From assembly GCA_045538465.1 (NCBI GenBank), contig JAZSRK010000175.1, positions 1-6,093 of the forward strand: DNA of 6,093 bases, written 5' to 3'. Below are positions 1 through 6,080 of the stretch, piece by piece (position 1 is the first letter of the stretch; every line of letters begins with the position of its first letter). The notes under the pieces were generated by a model that worked only from the letters and a program-made list of their open reading frames with translations, was not told the origin of the DNA and ran no database searches. The stretch is from Limiplasma sp045538465. GTDB taxonomy: Bacteria > Bacillota > Clostridia > Christensenellales > Aristaeellaceae. Made by a program: the position numbers and the translations under genes.

Positions 1-1347
1 AAGAGCCGTGTTGACGGTCTTGACCCCTTGACAGCACTCAACCACTACCACTTTCTCGATATTGCCGAAAACGGCGAGCTGCCGATGATTCTTTCACGCT
101 ATTCGGGCGCAGGCTCTCACCGATATCCTCTCGGCTTCTCGGGCGATACGGGTATCACGTGGAAGGCGCTCAATTTCCAGCCCTATTTCACCGCAACGGC
201 TTCCAATGCCGCATACAGCTGGTGGAGCCACGATATCGGCGGACACATGGGCGGCTACCGGGATGACGAGTTGACCGTGCGCTGGATCCAGCTGGGCGTA
301 TTCTCCCCCATCTTCCGTTTGCATTCCACCGACAGCCCCTTCCTTGGCCGGGAACCGTGGAACTACAACCGCCGCGCGCAGCTGGTCATCGAGGACATGA
401 TGCGCCTGCGCCACCGGCTGTTCCCCTACCTGTACACCATGTGCCGTCGCAATGCAGAAGAGCTGCTGCCCTTGGTGCGCCCCATGTACCACACTCATCC
501 GGAGTGTGCCGAGGCGTACCATGTGCCCAACCAGTACTGGTTCGGCAGCGAGCTGATCGCCGCCCCCATTACCCAGAAGGCCGATGAAAGCGACCTTGGC
601 TATGCCGATGCATGGCTGCCCCAAGGCACATGGGTGGACTTCTTTACCGGCTATGTATACCGCGGCGGGCAGCAACTGCGCCTGTACCGCCCCTTGGAAG
701 AGATGCCCCTTATGATGAAGGCTGGCGGCATCCTGCCCATGCAGGCCCATGTGCCCGGCAGCCGAAAGCTGGGCGGTGCCGAAGAGATGGAGCTGGTGGT
801 GGCTGCCGGTGCAAACGGCACCTTCACCCTGTACGAAGATGACGGCAACACCCTTGCCTACCAGCAGGGCGAATATGCCGAGACCCGCTTCACCCTTGAC
901 TGGCAGCCTGCCTGTGCCACGCTGACCATCCACCCGGCACAGGGGCAGACCGCTTTGGTGCCCACCCGGGATTGGACGCTGTACCTGCGGGGCTTTAGCA
1001 AGGGAAGCGTCGTTACCATAGATGGCGACACCCTGCCCGCCCGCTACGATGAAGCCACCAACACCCTCATCGTTACCCTGCAGGAGGTACAGCCTCTCCG
1101 GGGCGCCGTGCTGACCCTTACCCACGAAGCCGGGCTTCTCCACAACAACAGCGATTGCCGCGCCCGCATCTTGGATAAGATCACCCGTGCCCAGAACAGC
1201 CAGCGGGATAAGGAATTCCTTATGGAGACCGCCGACAAGCTGCTATCGCAAGCTGCTCAGGGGCGCACCATTGCCGCCTACAGCACCGGTGCAGCCGACT
1301 ACCCCTCCCTTGGCGGGTATATCGCCGAGCTGGTGGGGCAGGTATAA
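1..1347 (+). CDS. Glycoside hydrolase family 31 alpha-glycosidase (5' end missing)
   Basis: This is the C-terminal 448 residues of a GH31 retaining alpha-glycosidase; the frame is open from base 1, so the gene starts outside the window. A TTG at 28 is an internal Leu codon of the conserved LDPL segment, not a start. Visible residues (numbered from base 1) include the FSGDT motif with the likely acid/base Asp49, the WWSHDIGG block at 74-81, and RLHST with Arg106 and His108, typical substrate-pocket residues of the family. The nucleophile Asp lies upstream and cannot be checked. After the barrel come the usual beta-sandwich domains, with VAPI/WLP-type blocks and a DUF5110-like region near residues 335-365, then an alpha-helical tail. 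The enzyme likely removes terminal alpha-linked glucose or xylose from oligosaccharides. Substrate cannot be told from this part. The next gene is a GH5 enzyme on the same strand, suggesting a shared carbohydrate locus. Confidence 0.93.
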   Translation, partial: KSRVDGLDPLTALNHYHFLDIAENGELPMILSRYSGAGSHRYPLGFSGDTGITWKALNFQPYFTATASNAAYSWWSHDIGGHMGGYRDDELTVRWIQLGVFSPIFRLHSTDSPFLGREPWNYNRRAQLVIEDMMRLRHRLFPYLYTMCRRNAEELLPLVRPMYHTHPECAEAYHVPNQYWFGSELIAAPITQKADESDLGYADAWLPQGTWVDFFTGYVYRGGQQLRLYRPLEEMPLMMKAGGILPMQAHVPGSRKLGGAEEMELVVAAGANGTFTLYEDDGNTLAYQQGEYAETRFTLDWQPACATLTIHPAQGQTALVPTRDWTLYLRGFSKGSVVTIDGDTLPARYDEATNTLIVTLQEVQPLRGAVLTLTHEAGLLHNNSDCRARILDKITRAQNSQRDKEFLMETADKLLSQAAQGRTIAAYSTGAADYPSLGGYIAELVGQV

Positions 1348-1390
1348 GGTGCAGCAGATACCCTCTTTTCTTTCCCCATCAGCAGGACGA

Positions 1391-1440
1391 CCCCTTGCCG
1401 GGGGCGAACATGTATAACATCAACACGGCGGCAAACCGCC
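1391..1440 (+). other. Two small hairpins in the GH31-GH5 gap
   Basis: The 118-base gap between the GH31 stop and the GH5 start holds two GC-rich inverted repeats. The first pairs CCCC (1391-1394) with GGGG (1400-1403). The second pairs GGCGG (1427-1431) with CCGCC (1436-1440) around a CAAA loop. Neither is followed by a T run (the second is followed by A7), so they are poor terminators. A -10-like TATAAC sits at 1413-1418, but no good -35 is found at the right distance. They may stabilise the mRNA between the two cistrons or tune GH5 expression. The function is inferred only from position. Confidence 0.3.
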
Positions 1441-1465
1441 AGAAAAAAAGCGAGGAAGTAACACC

Positions 1466-2500
1466 ATGCGTATTTTTGAAGGCTACCAAAAAGGGATCAA
1501 TCTGGGCGGCTGGCTGAGCCAGTTGGTCGGCAACGACGATGCCCATTTCAACGGCTTTATTACCGAGAGCGACATCGCCCGCATCGCCTCCTTCGGCTGC
1601 GACCATGTGCGCCTGCCTGTGGACTGCGATACCGTCTTTGAGGATATGGGCAACACCATCCTGCCCCGCATCCAGCTGATCGACAACTGCATCGATTGGT
1701 GCGGCAAGCACGGCCTCAACCTGATCATCGACCTGCACAAGACCTTCGGCTACATGTTCTCCACCAACGAGCGCAACTACGGCGCCACCTTCTTCCACGA
1801 TGAAGAACTGCAGGCCGCCTTCCTGCGCATCTGGACGATCTTTGCCCAGCGCTACGGCAAGTACGCTGACCGGGTAGCCTTCGAGCTGCTCAACGAAGTG
1901 GATCTGCCCGATGTGGTAAACGAGTGGAACGGCATCATCAAAAAGGCCATTGAGACCATCCGTCCCATCGCCCCCGATACGTGGATCCTGGTGGGCGGCG
2001 TGCGCTACAATGCCGTTACCAGCGTGCCCACGCTGGATATGCCCTACGATGACAAGATCGTTTACAACTTCCACTGCTACGAGCCCTTGGTTTTCACCCA
2101 TCAGCGGGCCGGTTGGATCGCCAACATGCCCAAGGATTTCCGCATCCACTATCCCCAGCCCGTGGGCGACTACAGCAAGGCTGGCGAGACCCTCGGCATG
2201 TGGCAGGCCAGCGAAAGCAAGCCCGGCGACAGCGAGCTGATCAGCCCCGAATACTTCGAAAAGATGTTCATGGTCGCCATCAAAGCAGCTGAGGAGCGCA
2301 ATGCCCCCCTGTACTGCGGCGAGTACGGCGTTATCGACCAAGCCCTCGCCCCCGATACCCTGCGCTGGCTTACCGACATCAATGCTGCCTTTGTCAAGCA
2401 CAACATCGGCCGCGCCATCTGGACCTATAAGCAGCTGGATTTCGGTCTGGTGGGCGAACACTATGCCGACATTCTGGATGAGATGGTAAAGGTGCTGTAA
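1466..2500 (+). CDS. Glycoside hydrolase family 5 enzyme, cytoplasmic
   Basis: A complete 344-residue GH5 (clan GH-A) retaining beta-glycosidase. It starts with GxNLGGWL (residues 10-17), typical of GH5. Then come VRLP with Arg49, IIDLHK with His91, LLNEV with the proton donor Glu144, FHCYEP with His203 and Tyr205, the FTHQRAGW segment (210-217), CGEYG with the nucleophile Glu286, and AIWTYK with Trp319. All the expected GH5 catalytic-core residues are present, and the length fits a lone catalytic domain. There is no signal peptide, linker or carbohydrate-binding module, so it likely acts in the cytoplasm on imported beta-linked oligosaccharides rather than on polymers. A GAGGAAG Shine-Dalgarno site at 1452-1458, seven bases before the ATG, supports the start. 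It is preceded by GH31 and followed after five bases by a HAD phosphatase, probably co-transcribed. The subfamily and substrate (beta-glucan, glucomannan, xyloglucan or other) are not resolved. Confidence 0.92.
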   Translation: MRIFEGYQKGINLGGWLSQLVGNDDAHFNGFITESDIARIASFGCDHVRLPVDCDTVFEDMGNTILPRIQLIDNCIDWCGKHGLNLIIDLHKTFGYMFSTNERNYGATFFHDEELQAAFLRIWTIFAQRYGKYADRVAFELLNEVDLPDVVNEWNGIIKKAIETIRPIAPDTWILVGGVRYNAVTSVPTLDMPYDDKIVYNFHCYEPLVFTHQRAGWIANMPKDFRIHYPQPVGDYSKAGETLGMWQASESKPGDSELISPEYFEKMFMVAIKAAEERNAPLYCGEYGVIDQALAPDTLRWLTDINAAFVKHNIGRAIWTYKQLDFGLVGEHYADILDEMVKVL

Positions 2501-2505
2501 AACAG

Positions 2506-3171
2506 ATGACGAACCTCAAACTGCTCCTTTTTGATTTTGACGGTACCTTGGCCGATACCCGTCAAGCCATCGTGCTGGCAAAGCAGGAGGCCATGCGTCG
2601 GCTGGGGCTTACTGTGCTCAGCGAGGAAGCCTGTGCTTCCACCATCGGGCTGACGGCAAAAGCCGGGTTTCTGAAGCTGTACCCCGGCATGAGCGATGTG
2701 CAAGCCGACGAATGCACTGCCCTGTACCGCCAGTTGTTCGAAGAATACCGCCTCAAGGTGCCGCCCACGCTGTTTGATGGCGTTACAGAGACCTTGCAAG
2801 CCTTGCAGGCGCAGGGCAAGACCCTTACCATCGCCACGGCCCGCAACAAAGCCTCTCTGATGGAGTTTCTGGATATCCTCCACCTGAAGGAATACTTTGA
2901 TTACGTGCTCTGCGGTGAGGATACCCAGCGCCTGAAACCCCACCCGGATGCAGTGCTCAAAACGCTGGAGGAGCTGCACTTTGCCCCCGAAGAAGCCCTG
3001 ATGATCGGCGATATGACCATGGATATCGAAATGGGCAAGCGGGCCGGTGTATATGCCTGCGGTGTTACCTACGGCAACGGGAGCCGGGAACAGCTTTTGG
3101 CCGCCGGAGCGGATGTTGTGATCGACAGCATGCAAGAGCTGCTTAACGTGGTGGGTGCCAAAGCCGACTGA
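2506..3171 (+). CDS. HAD-superfamily phosphatase, phosphoglycolate phosphatase-like
   Basis: A 221-residue HAD hydrolase of subfamily IA with a helical C1 cap. Motif I is FDFDGTLADT with nucleophile Asp10 and acid/base Asp12. Motif II is around Thr111 (IATAR). Motif III is Lys144 in LKPHPD. Motif IV is IGDMTMD with Asp169 and Asp173, which bind Mg2+. The cap spans roughly residues 17-90. It likely removes phosphate from a small phosphorylated metabolite; PpaX and Gph are the nearest recognisable styles, but HAD substrates are rarely predictable from sequence. Motif I reads DFDGT rather than the DLDGV common in beta-phosphoglucomutase, so a mutase role in the sugar locus is less likely. The ATG lies five bases after the GH5 stop. 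An AAAGGTG site (2488-2494) inside the end of the GH5 gene may serve as ribosome binding site, suggesting translational coupling. No signal peptide or membrane segment is seen. Confidence 0.88.
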   Translation: MTNLKLLLFDFDGTLADTRQAIVLAKQEAMRRLGLTVLSEEACASTIGLTAKAGFLKLYPGMSDVQADECTALYRQLFEEYRLKVPPTLFDGVTETLQALQAQGKTLTIATARNKASLMEFLDILHLKEYFDYVLCGEDTQRLKPHPDAVLKTLEELHFAPEEALMIGDMTMDIEMGKRAGVYACGVTYGNGSREQLLAAGADVVIDSMQELLNVVGAKAD

Positions 3172-3216
3172 TGGCCATATAACAGTTGTATAACCTAAAA
3201 AGCTGCCTCCCATGGC

Positions 3217-3266
3217 AAAAAAAGCGGGCATCCGGTGATGATAAACCATTCGCCGGGTGCCCGTTT
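3217..3266. terminator. Shared terminator between convergent HAD and Nudix genes
   Basis: A long hairpin pairs 3222-3235 with 3253-3266, with an 11-bp core (3225-3235/3253-3263) broken only by one G-U wobble, plus a few inner pairs and an 11-base loop. A7 at 3217-3223 becomes U7 directly after the stem on the minus strand, so this is a strong intrinsic terminator for the Nudix transcript. On the plus strand only TTT follows, partly inside the stem, so it is a weaker terminator for the GH31-GH5-HAD transcript. A second minus-strand hairpin (TGCC/GGCA, followed by GCTTTTT) lies just beyond at 3197-3217. Confidence 0.85.
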
Positions 3267-3276
3267 GATGATGCAG

Positions 3277-3819
3277 CTATTTGAAATGCGAACCAGAAAG
3301 TTGCAATTCCTCATCGATCAGCTGCAAAACTTTGTTTTCTCTATATAGCATGCCTTGGAAAATAGCAATATTCTCTTTTTCAAAATGATTCGAAGATGTA
3401 TTTTCACAAACGGCCTCTGCAACAGAAACAAATTCTAATACAAACTGTTCCTCTGCTTCATAAGCATCCAATTTTTGCTCCACGACTGCCTGTTCCGCTT
3501 CACATAGAAAATAGTAATTATCCTGAATAAAGATATCCTCAAATCTTCCTTTTTCAATTCTTCTCACAAAGCCAAATTCTTTTATCGTTTCAGGCTTAAC
3601 GATCAGTCCGCTCTCTTCTCGAACTTCTCGAATAAGCGTATCTTCCAATGTTTCTCCGGGTTCTATCCCACCGCCGGGCAGTTTATAGTAGTTATATTTT
3701 TTGCTATGCATCATAGCGATCTTTCCATCCCTGATGATAATGCCTCTGACAGACGGTCTTCTGCCCACCGAACCGTTGGGCTTGTAATTCTTTTTATCCA
3801 AAACAAACAGTTCTCTCAT
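3277..3819 (-). CDS. Nudix hydrolase
   Basis: A 180-residue Nudix protein. The complete Nudix box spans residues 50-72: Gly50, five residues, Glu56, seven residues, then REVREESGL with Arg64, Glu65, Glu68, Glu69 and Gly71. These residues bind Mg2+ and hydrolyse a nucleoside diphosphate linked to another group. The LPGGGIEPGE segment preceding the box is typical. The tail (about 105-180) is helical and acidic with no recognised second domain, so the substrate is unknown. The start was set at 3819 rather than an upstream in-frame GTG/ATG-type codon at 3864, because GGAGA lies seven bases before this ATG and the extra 15 residues would overlap the promoter. Hand counts of two 60-base samples give 38% and 33% GC, against 57% in a sample of the GH5 gene, suggesting acquisition by transfer. 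It is monocistronic and convergent with the HAD gene. Confidence 0.9.
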   Translation of the reverse strand: MRELFVLDKKNYKPNGSVGRRPSVRGIIIRDGKIAMMHSKKYNYYKLPGGGIEPGETLEDTLIREVREESGLIVKPETIKEFGFVRRIEKGRFEDIFIQDNYYFLCEAEQAVVEQKLDAYEAEEQFVLEFVSVAEAVCENTSSNHFEKENIAIFQGMLYRENKVLQLIDEELQLSGSHFK

Positions 3820-3825
3820 AGGTAT

Positions 3826-3830
3826 TCTCC
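3826..3830 (-). promoter_or_regulatory. Ribosome binding site of the Nudix gene
   Basis: On the minus strand GGAGA is followed by ATACCT and the ATG at 3819-3817. This good Shine-Dalgarno site decides the start in favour of the 180-residue protein over a 195-residue reading beginning at 3864. Confidence 0.8.
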
Positions 3831-3833
3831 AAC

Positions 3834-3874
3834 TTATGCGTATTTGCTGCCTTGATTCTACCACAACCGCATAA
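3834..3874. promoter_or_regulatory. Inverted repeat flanking the Nudix -10, possible operator
   Basis: TTATGCG (3834-3840) and CGCATAA (3868-3874) are perfect 7-base inverted repeats 27 bases apart. They bracket the -10 element and the expected transcription start of the Nudix gene. They could be half-sites for a regulator, or could arise by chance. No regulator gene is nearby. Confidence 0.25.
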
Positions 3875-3884
3875 AGAAATACAA
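3855..3884 (-). promoter_or_regulatory. Predicted sigma-A promoter of the Nudix gene
   Basis: On the minus strand TTGTAT (3884-3879) is 18 bases from TAGAAT (3860-3855). The -10 matches TATAAT at five of six positions and is preceded by TGG, giving an extended -10. The -35 is weak (TTG only plus one). The start of transcription would be near 3848, giving a leader of about 30 bases before the ribosome binding site. Confidence 0.6.
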
Positions 3885-3907
3885 GCCATGCGATCTGGCA
3901 TGGCTTG
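3871..3907 (-). terminator. Hairpin with U-rich tail upstream of the Nudix promoter
   Basis: CAAGCCATGC (3882-3891) and GCATGGCTTG (3898-3907) form a perfect 10-bp stem with a six-base GATCTG loop. On the minus strand it is followed by a T-rich run, TATTTCTTTA. This resembles an intrinsic terminator that would end any transcript reading out of the peptidase gene or of the structured element to the right. The predicted -35 of the Nudix promoter overlaps the far arm, so the terminator and promoter are fused back to back. Confidence 0.55.
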
Positions 3908-3933
3908 CAGAGTGCCGATCAACCTTGGGAGGT

Positions 3934-4163
3934 GTCGGAGGGTCGCAACCCTCCGACTATGATCCGAAACCAGCGGCATGTATTGCGGAGCCTTTCAGGC
4001 TGTCCTCACGCCTCGGTTCGTTTTACTCACCCTTCCGGTGGTTTCGGAACCTTTGCGCAGCAAAGGATTCCTATCGCCGCTTGCCGCCCGGCGAGCCGTA
4101 GGCGAGTAGGCAAACGGTGCATGCCTCGTCGAAAAAGTTACCGTAGGTGAGTTTTTCGGCGAG
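3934..4163. repeat. Multi-hairpin intergenic element, unknown
   Basis: This gene-free stretch carries dense inverted repeats. GTCGGAGGGT (3934-3943) pairs with 3948-3957 around CGCA, a perfect 10-bp stem. TCCGAAACCA (3963-3972) pairs perfectly with 4039-4048, 66 bases away, and encloses a small AGCCT/AGGCT hairpin (3989-4001). CCTTTG (4050-4055) pairs with CAAAGG (4061-4066), and the stem extends through GGAA/TTCC with one bulged A (4046-4071). The last stem pairs 4125-4136 with 4152-4163 (one G-U), then an inner five-pair helix around a GTA loop. A 12-base segment recurs at 4096-4107 and 4141-4152 with one difference. A TTG-initiated 81-codon plus-strand frame (3905-4150) crosses all these repeats and is Arg/Pro-rich without a known domain, so it is not called as a gene. 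The stretch could be a structured RNA, a REP/MITE-like dispersed repeat, or a remnant of a mobile element. I do not recognise the family. Confidence 0.5.
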
Positions 4164-4167
4164 CAGA

Positions 4168-4195
4168 AGCCGCCTCCCGGGTATGGGAGGCGGCT
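4168..4195 (-). terminator. Perfect hairpin just after the peptidase gene
   Basis: AGCCGCCTCCC (4168-4178) pairs perfectly with GGGAGGCGGCT (4185-4195) around a six-base loop, 23 bases past the peptidase stop codon. On the minus strand it is followed by TCTGCTC, which lacks a real U tract. It is therefore an imperfect terminator or a 3'-end stabilising stem, and transcripts may run on to the hairpin at 3882-3907. Confidence 0.55.
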
Positions 4196-4218
4196 CAGGC
4201 TATATTATTCAAACCACG

Positions 4219-5967
4219 TTACTTGCACAGGCTAACAAACTCGTCCACTTCGCCGCGTACAACATCCAAAGCGCTGCGCCAGTAATCCACGGTGCGCACA
4301 TCAATGCCCACAGAGGCGGCCACCTCGGCAATGGTGCCGGAGCCGCAAGAAGCCAGCATGGCATCATACTTGGGCAGGAAGGCAGCGCCCTCCTTCTGGT
4401 AGCGGGCAAACACGCCCAGACCAAACAACAGGCCAAAGGCGTAGGGGAAGTTGTAGAAGTGGAGACCCACGTTGTAGTAGTGGCTCTTGTTGACCCACAT
4501 GGAGGGGTGACGGATCTCCTTGTCCAGGCCATCGCCGTAGGCCTGCTCCTGCGCATCCAGCATCATCTGGTTCAGCTCGGCAGCGCTGGGGATATGGGTC
4601 TTGCGGGCTTCGAAGACGGCGCTTTCGAACAGGAAGCGGCTGTAGATATCCACCACGGTCTGGGTGGCTTCCATCAGGCTGTTTTCCAAAAGCACAAAGC
4701 GGGTCTTTTCATCGGCAGTCTTGCGAACGGTGTGGCTGAGCAAAGTCTCGTTAAAGATGGAAGCGGTCTCTGCCAGCTGCATGGGGATGTCGGTCATCAG
4801 AACGGGCACACGCTCCAAGCAGTGGTCGTGCCAGCCGTGGCCAAGCTCGTGGGCAAGGGTGCTTACATCGGAGAAGCTGCCCACAAAATTGGTCAGGATG
4901 CGACACATCTTCTTCTGGTGGTAGCCAGCGCAGAAAGCGCCGCCGGCCTTGCCTTCACGGGGCAGGAAGTCGATCCAGCGGTTGTCGATGGCGTGGGCGA
5001 TAAAGGCACCCATTTCGGGGTTGACCTTGGTAAAGGTATCGACCAGCAGCTCCCGGGCCTCTTCCACTGTGTAGCGCAGGCTGGCCTCGCCCACAGGAGC
5101 AAAGAGATCGTAGAAGGGCAGACCATCCTGATGCCCCAGCAGCTTGCCCTTGGCCCGCAGATAACGGCGGAAGTCGGGCAGTGCTTCCCGAATGGCGGTA
5201 AGCATGGCATCGAGGGTCTCCCGATCCATACGGCTTTCGGACAGCTGACGGGAAAGGATGTCCGGGTATTTCTGCGCTTCGCACATGGTCATGGCTTCGC
5301 CCTTGATGCCGCTGAGGCAGAACGCCATGGGCGTTTCCACCTTGGCATAGGAAGCCAGCTCGGCTTCGTAGGCAGCCTTGCGCACAGCGGGGTCGGGATC
5401 GTAAGCCATGCCGCGCACAGCAGGCAGCGGCAGGGACTTGCCGTCCATTTCCACAGTGTGGGAGCCCATCAGGCGATCCCGCAGCTTGGAGAAGGCCTCT
5501 GCGCCATCCAGCGACATACGCAGCATCCACTTTTCCATATCCTCAGGCAGCAGGTGTTCAAACTGCTGCTTGGTCTCCCGCAGCATAAAGGCATGCTGAG
5601 AAAGCAGGGGGCTGTTTTCGATGCAAGCATCCAGATCGGCCACGCTGCCCACCAAGCGCACGATGGCGCTGGTGTTGAGCTGCACATCCACCATCATGTT
5701 GCTGAGGCGATCCTGATAGCGCAGGGCTTCCTCGTTGGTGCATTCGGTGGCCAAGGTAAGATGAACGAAGCCAAACAGATTGCTGAGCAGGTTGCTGAGC
5801 TCGCTGGAGGCAGCCACCATCTTCTCCAGTTTTTCCACATCGGTGATGGGCTGGGCAGCGATCTCCTGTGCAGAATGGCTCAGCTGCGCCACGCGCTGGA
5901 TGTCGCTTTCCAGCTGCGGGTCATCAAAGCCTTTGTAAAATACGGACAGATCCCATGTCATTTCCAT
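4219..5967 (-). CDS. pepF: M3B family oligoendopeptidase, PepF-like
   Basis: A complete 582-residue zinc metallopeptidase of family M3. The zinc motif is HELGH at 373-377 (ligands His373 and His377, catalytic Glu374). The third ligand is probably Glu400 in ETASIFNE. The HYYNVGLHFYNFPYAFG-type block at 496-512 supplies the His/Tyr residues that stabilise the transition state in this family. The N-terminal half is the helical domain that closes the channel around short peptides. The length matches the usual 560-610 residues of the pepF/M3 group. There is no signal peptide, so it acts in the cytoplasm on oligopeptides, in peptide recycling or nutrition. AGGAGG at 5976-5981, eight bases before the ATG, firmly sets the start. 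It appears to be transcribed alone: two terminators lie upstream and hairpins lie downstream. The symbol reflects the family, and the exact PepF specificity is inferred. A long plus-strand open frame overlapping it is a composition shadow. Confidence 0.95.
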   Translation of the reverse strand: MEMTWDLSVFYKGFDDPQLESDIQRVAQLSHSAQEIAAQPITDVEKLEKMVAASSELSNLLSNLFGFVHLTLATECTNEEALRYQDRLSNMMVDVQLNTSAIVRLVGSVADLDACIENSPLLSQHAFMLRETKQQFEHLLPEDMEKWMLRMSLDGAEAFSKLRDRLMGSHTVEMDGKSLPLPAVRGMAYDPDPAVRKAAYEAELASYAKVETPMAFCLSGIKGEAMTMCEAQKYPDILSRQLSESRMDRETLDAMLTAIREALPDFRRYLRAKGKLLGHQDGLPFYDLFAPVGEASLRYTVEEARELLVDTFTKVNPEMGAFIAHAIDNRWIDFLPREGKAGGAFCAGYHQKKMCRILTNFVGSFSDVSTLAHELGHGWHDHCLERVPVLMTDIPMQLAETASIFNETLLSHTVRKTADEKTRFVLLENSLMEATQTVVDIYSRFLFESAVFEARKTHIPSAAELNQMMLDAQEQAYGDGLDKEIRHPSMWVNKSHYYNVGLHFYNFPYAFGLLFGLGVFARYQKEGAAFLPKYDAMLASCGSGTIAEVAASVGIDVRTVDYWRSALDVVRGEVDEFVSLCK

Positions 5968-5999
5968 ATTGCGTTCCTCCTCTTAAATGGTACATTGGA

Positions 6000-6018
6000 T
6001 ACAGCATAAACCGCTGTA
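6000..6018. promoter_or_regulatory. Dyad in the peptidase promoter region
   Basis: TACAGC (6000-6005) and GCTGTA (6013-6018) form a perfect 6-base inverted repeat with a seven-base spacer. It lies between the upstream terminator and the peptidase ribosome binding site, where the promoter must be. On the minus strand a TTTACA that could be a -35 overlaps the right half-site, but no convincing -10 lies 16-18 bases away. It may be an operator or a small hairpin. Confidence 0.3.
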
Positions 6019-6043
6019 AAAAGGGCAGGGGATACCCCTGCCC
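6018..6043 (-). terminator. Intrinsic terminator of an upstream minus-strand transcript
   Basis: On the minus strand GGGCAGGGG (6043-6035) pairs perfectly with CCCCTGCCC (6031-6023) around a TAT loop and is followed by T5 (6022-6018). This is a textbook intrinsic terminator. It would stop a transcript coming from a gene to the right of the window and so separates the peptidase gene from it. Confidence 0.8.
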
Positions 6044-6055
6044 CCAGGTCCTGGG

Positions 6056-6080
6056 AAAAACCCCCCACTGGGGCCTTTTT
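6056..6080. terminator. Second, bidirectional terminator-like hairpin
   Basis: CCCC (6063-6066) pairs with GGGG (6070-6073) around ACT. A5 (6056-6060) and T5 (6076-6080) flank the stem symmetrically, so each strand ends in a T run. The GC stem is short (four pairs). It stands 13 bases beyond the stronger terminator at 6018-6043, with another small inverted repeat, CCCAG/CTGGG (6043-6055), in between. Confidence 0.5.

Noticed and set aside
94..1143. A minus-strand open frame of 349 codons opposite the GH31 gene.
   Set aside because: It is antisense to a well-conserved GH31 sequence, has low-complexity Gly/Ala/His/Val composition and no known domain.
3178..3194. TATAAC repeated at 3178-3183 and 3189-3194 after the HAD gene.
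   Set aside because: Two short AT-rich words 11 bases apart with no -35 partner and no gene downstream on that strand are probably chance.
1379..3249. Minus-strand open frames (1379-2461 and 2461-3249) opposite the GH5 and HAD genes.
   Set aside because: Both overlap real genes with full catalytic motifs, and the second even crosses the shared terminator. Their composition is that of antisense shadows.
3820..3864. An N-terminal extension of the Nudix protein by 15 residues, starting at 3864.
   Set aside because: The internal ATG at 3819 has a well-placed GGAGA site, while the upstream start would lie before the predicted transcription start.
3905..4150. An 81-codon plus-strand frame starting with TTG.
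   Set aside because: There is no clear ribosome binding site, the start lies inside a terminator-like hairpin, and the whole frame runs through inverted repeats. The product is Arg/Pro/Ser-rich without a known domain. It more likely reflects the repeat element than a gene.
4147..6009. A plus-strand open frame of 620 codons, longer than the peptidase gene it overlaps.
   Set aside because: It is antisense to a clear M3 peptidase with all catalytic motifs. Its translation is rich in Gly, His, Ala and Gln with no recognisable domain, and it begins within the terminal hairpin region. It is a shadow caused by GC-rich codon use.
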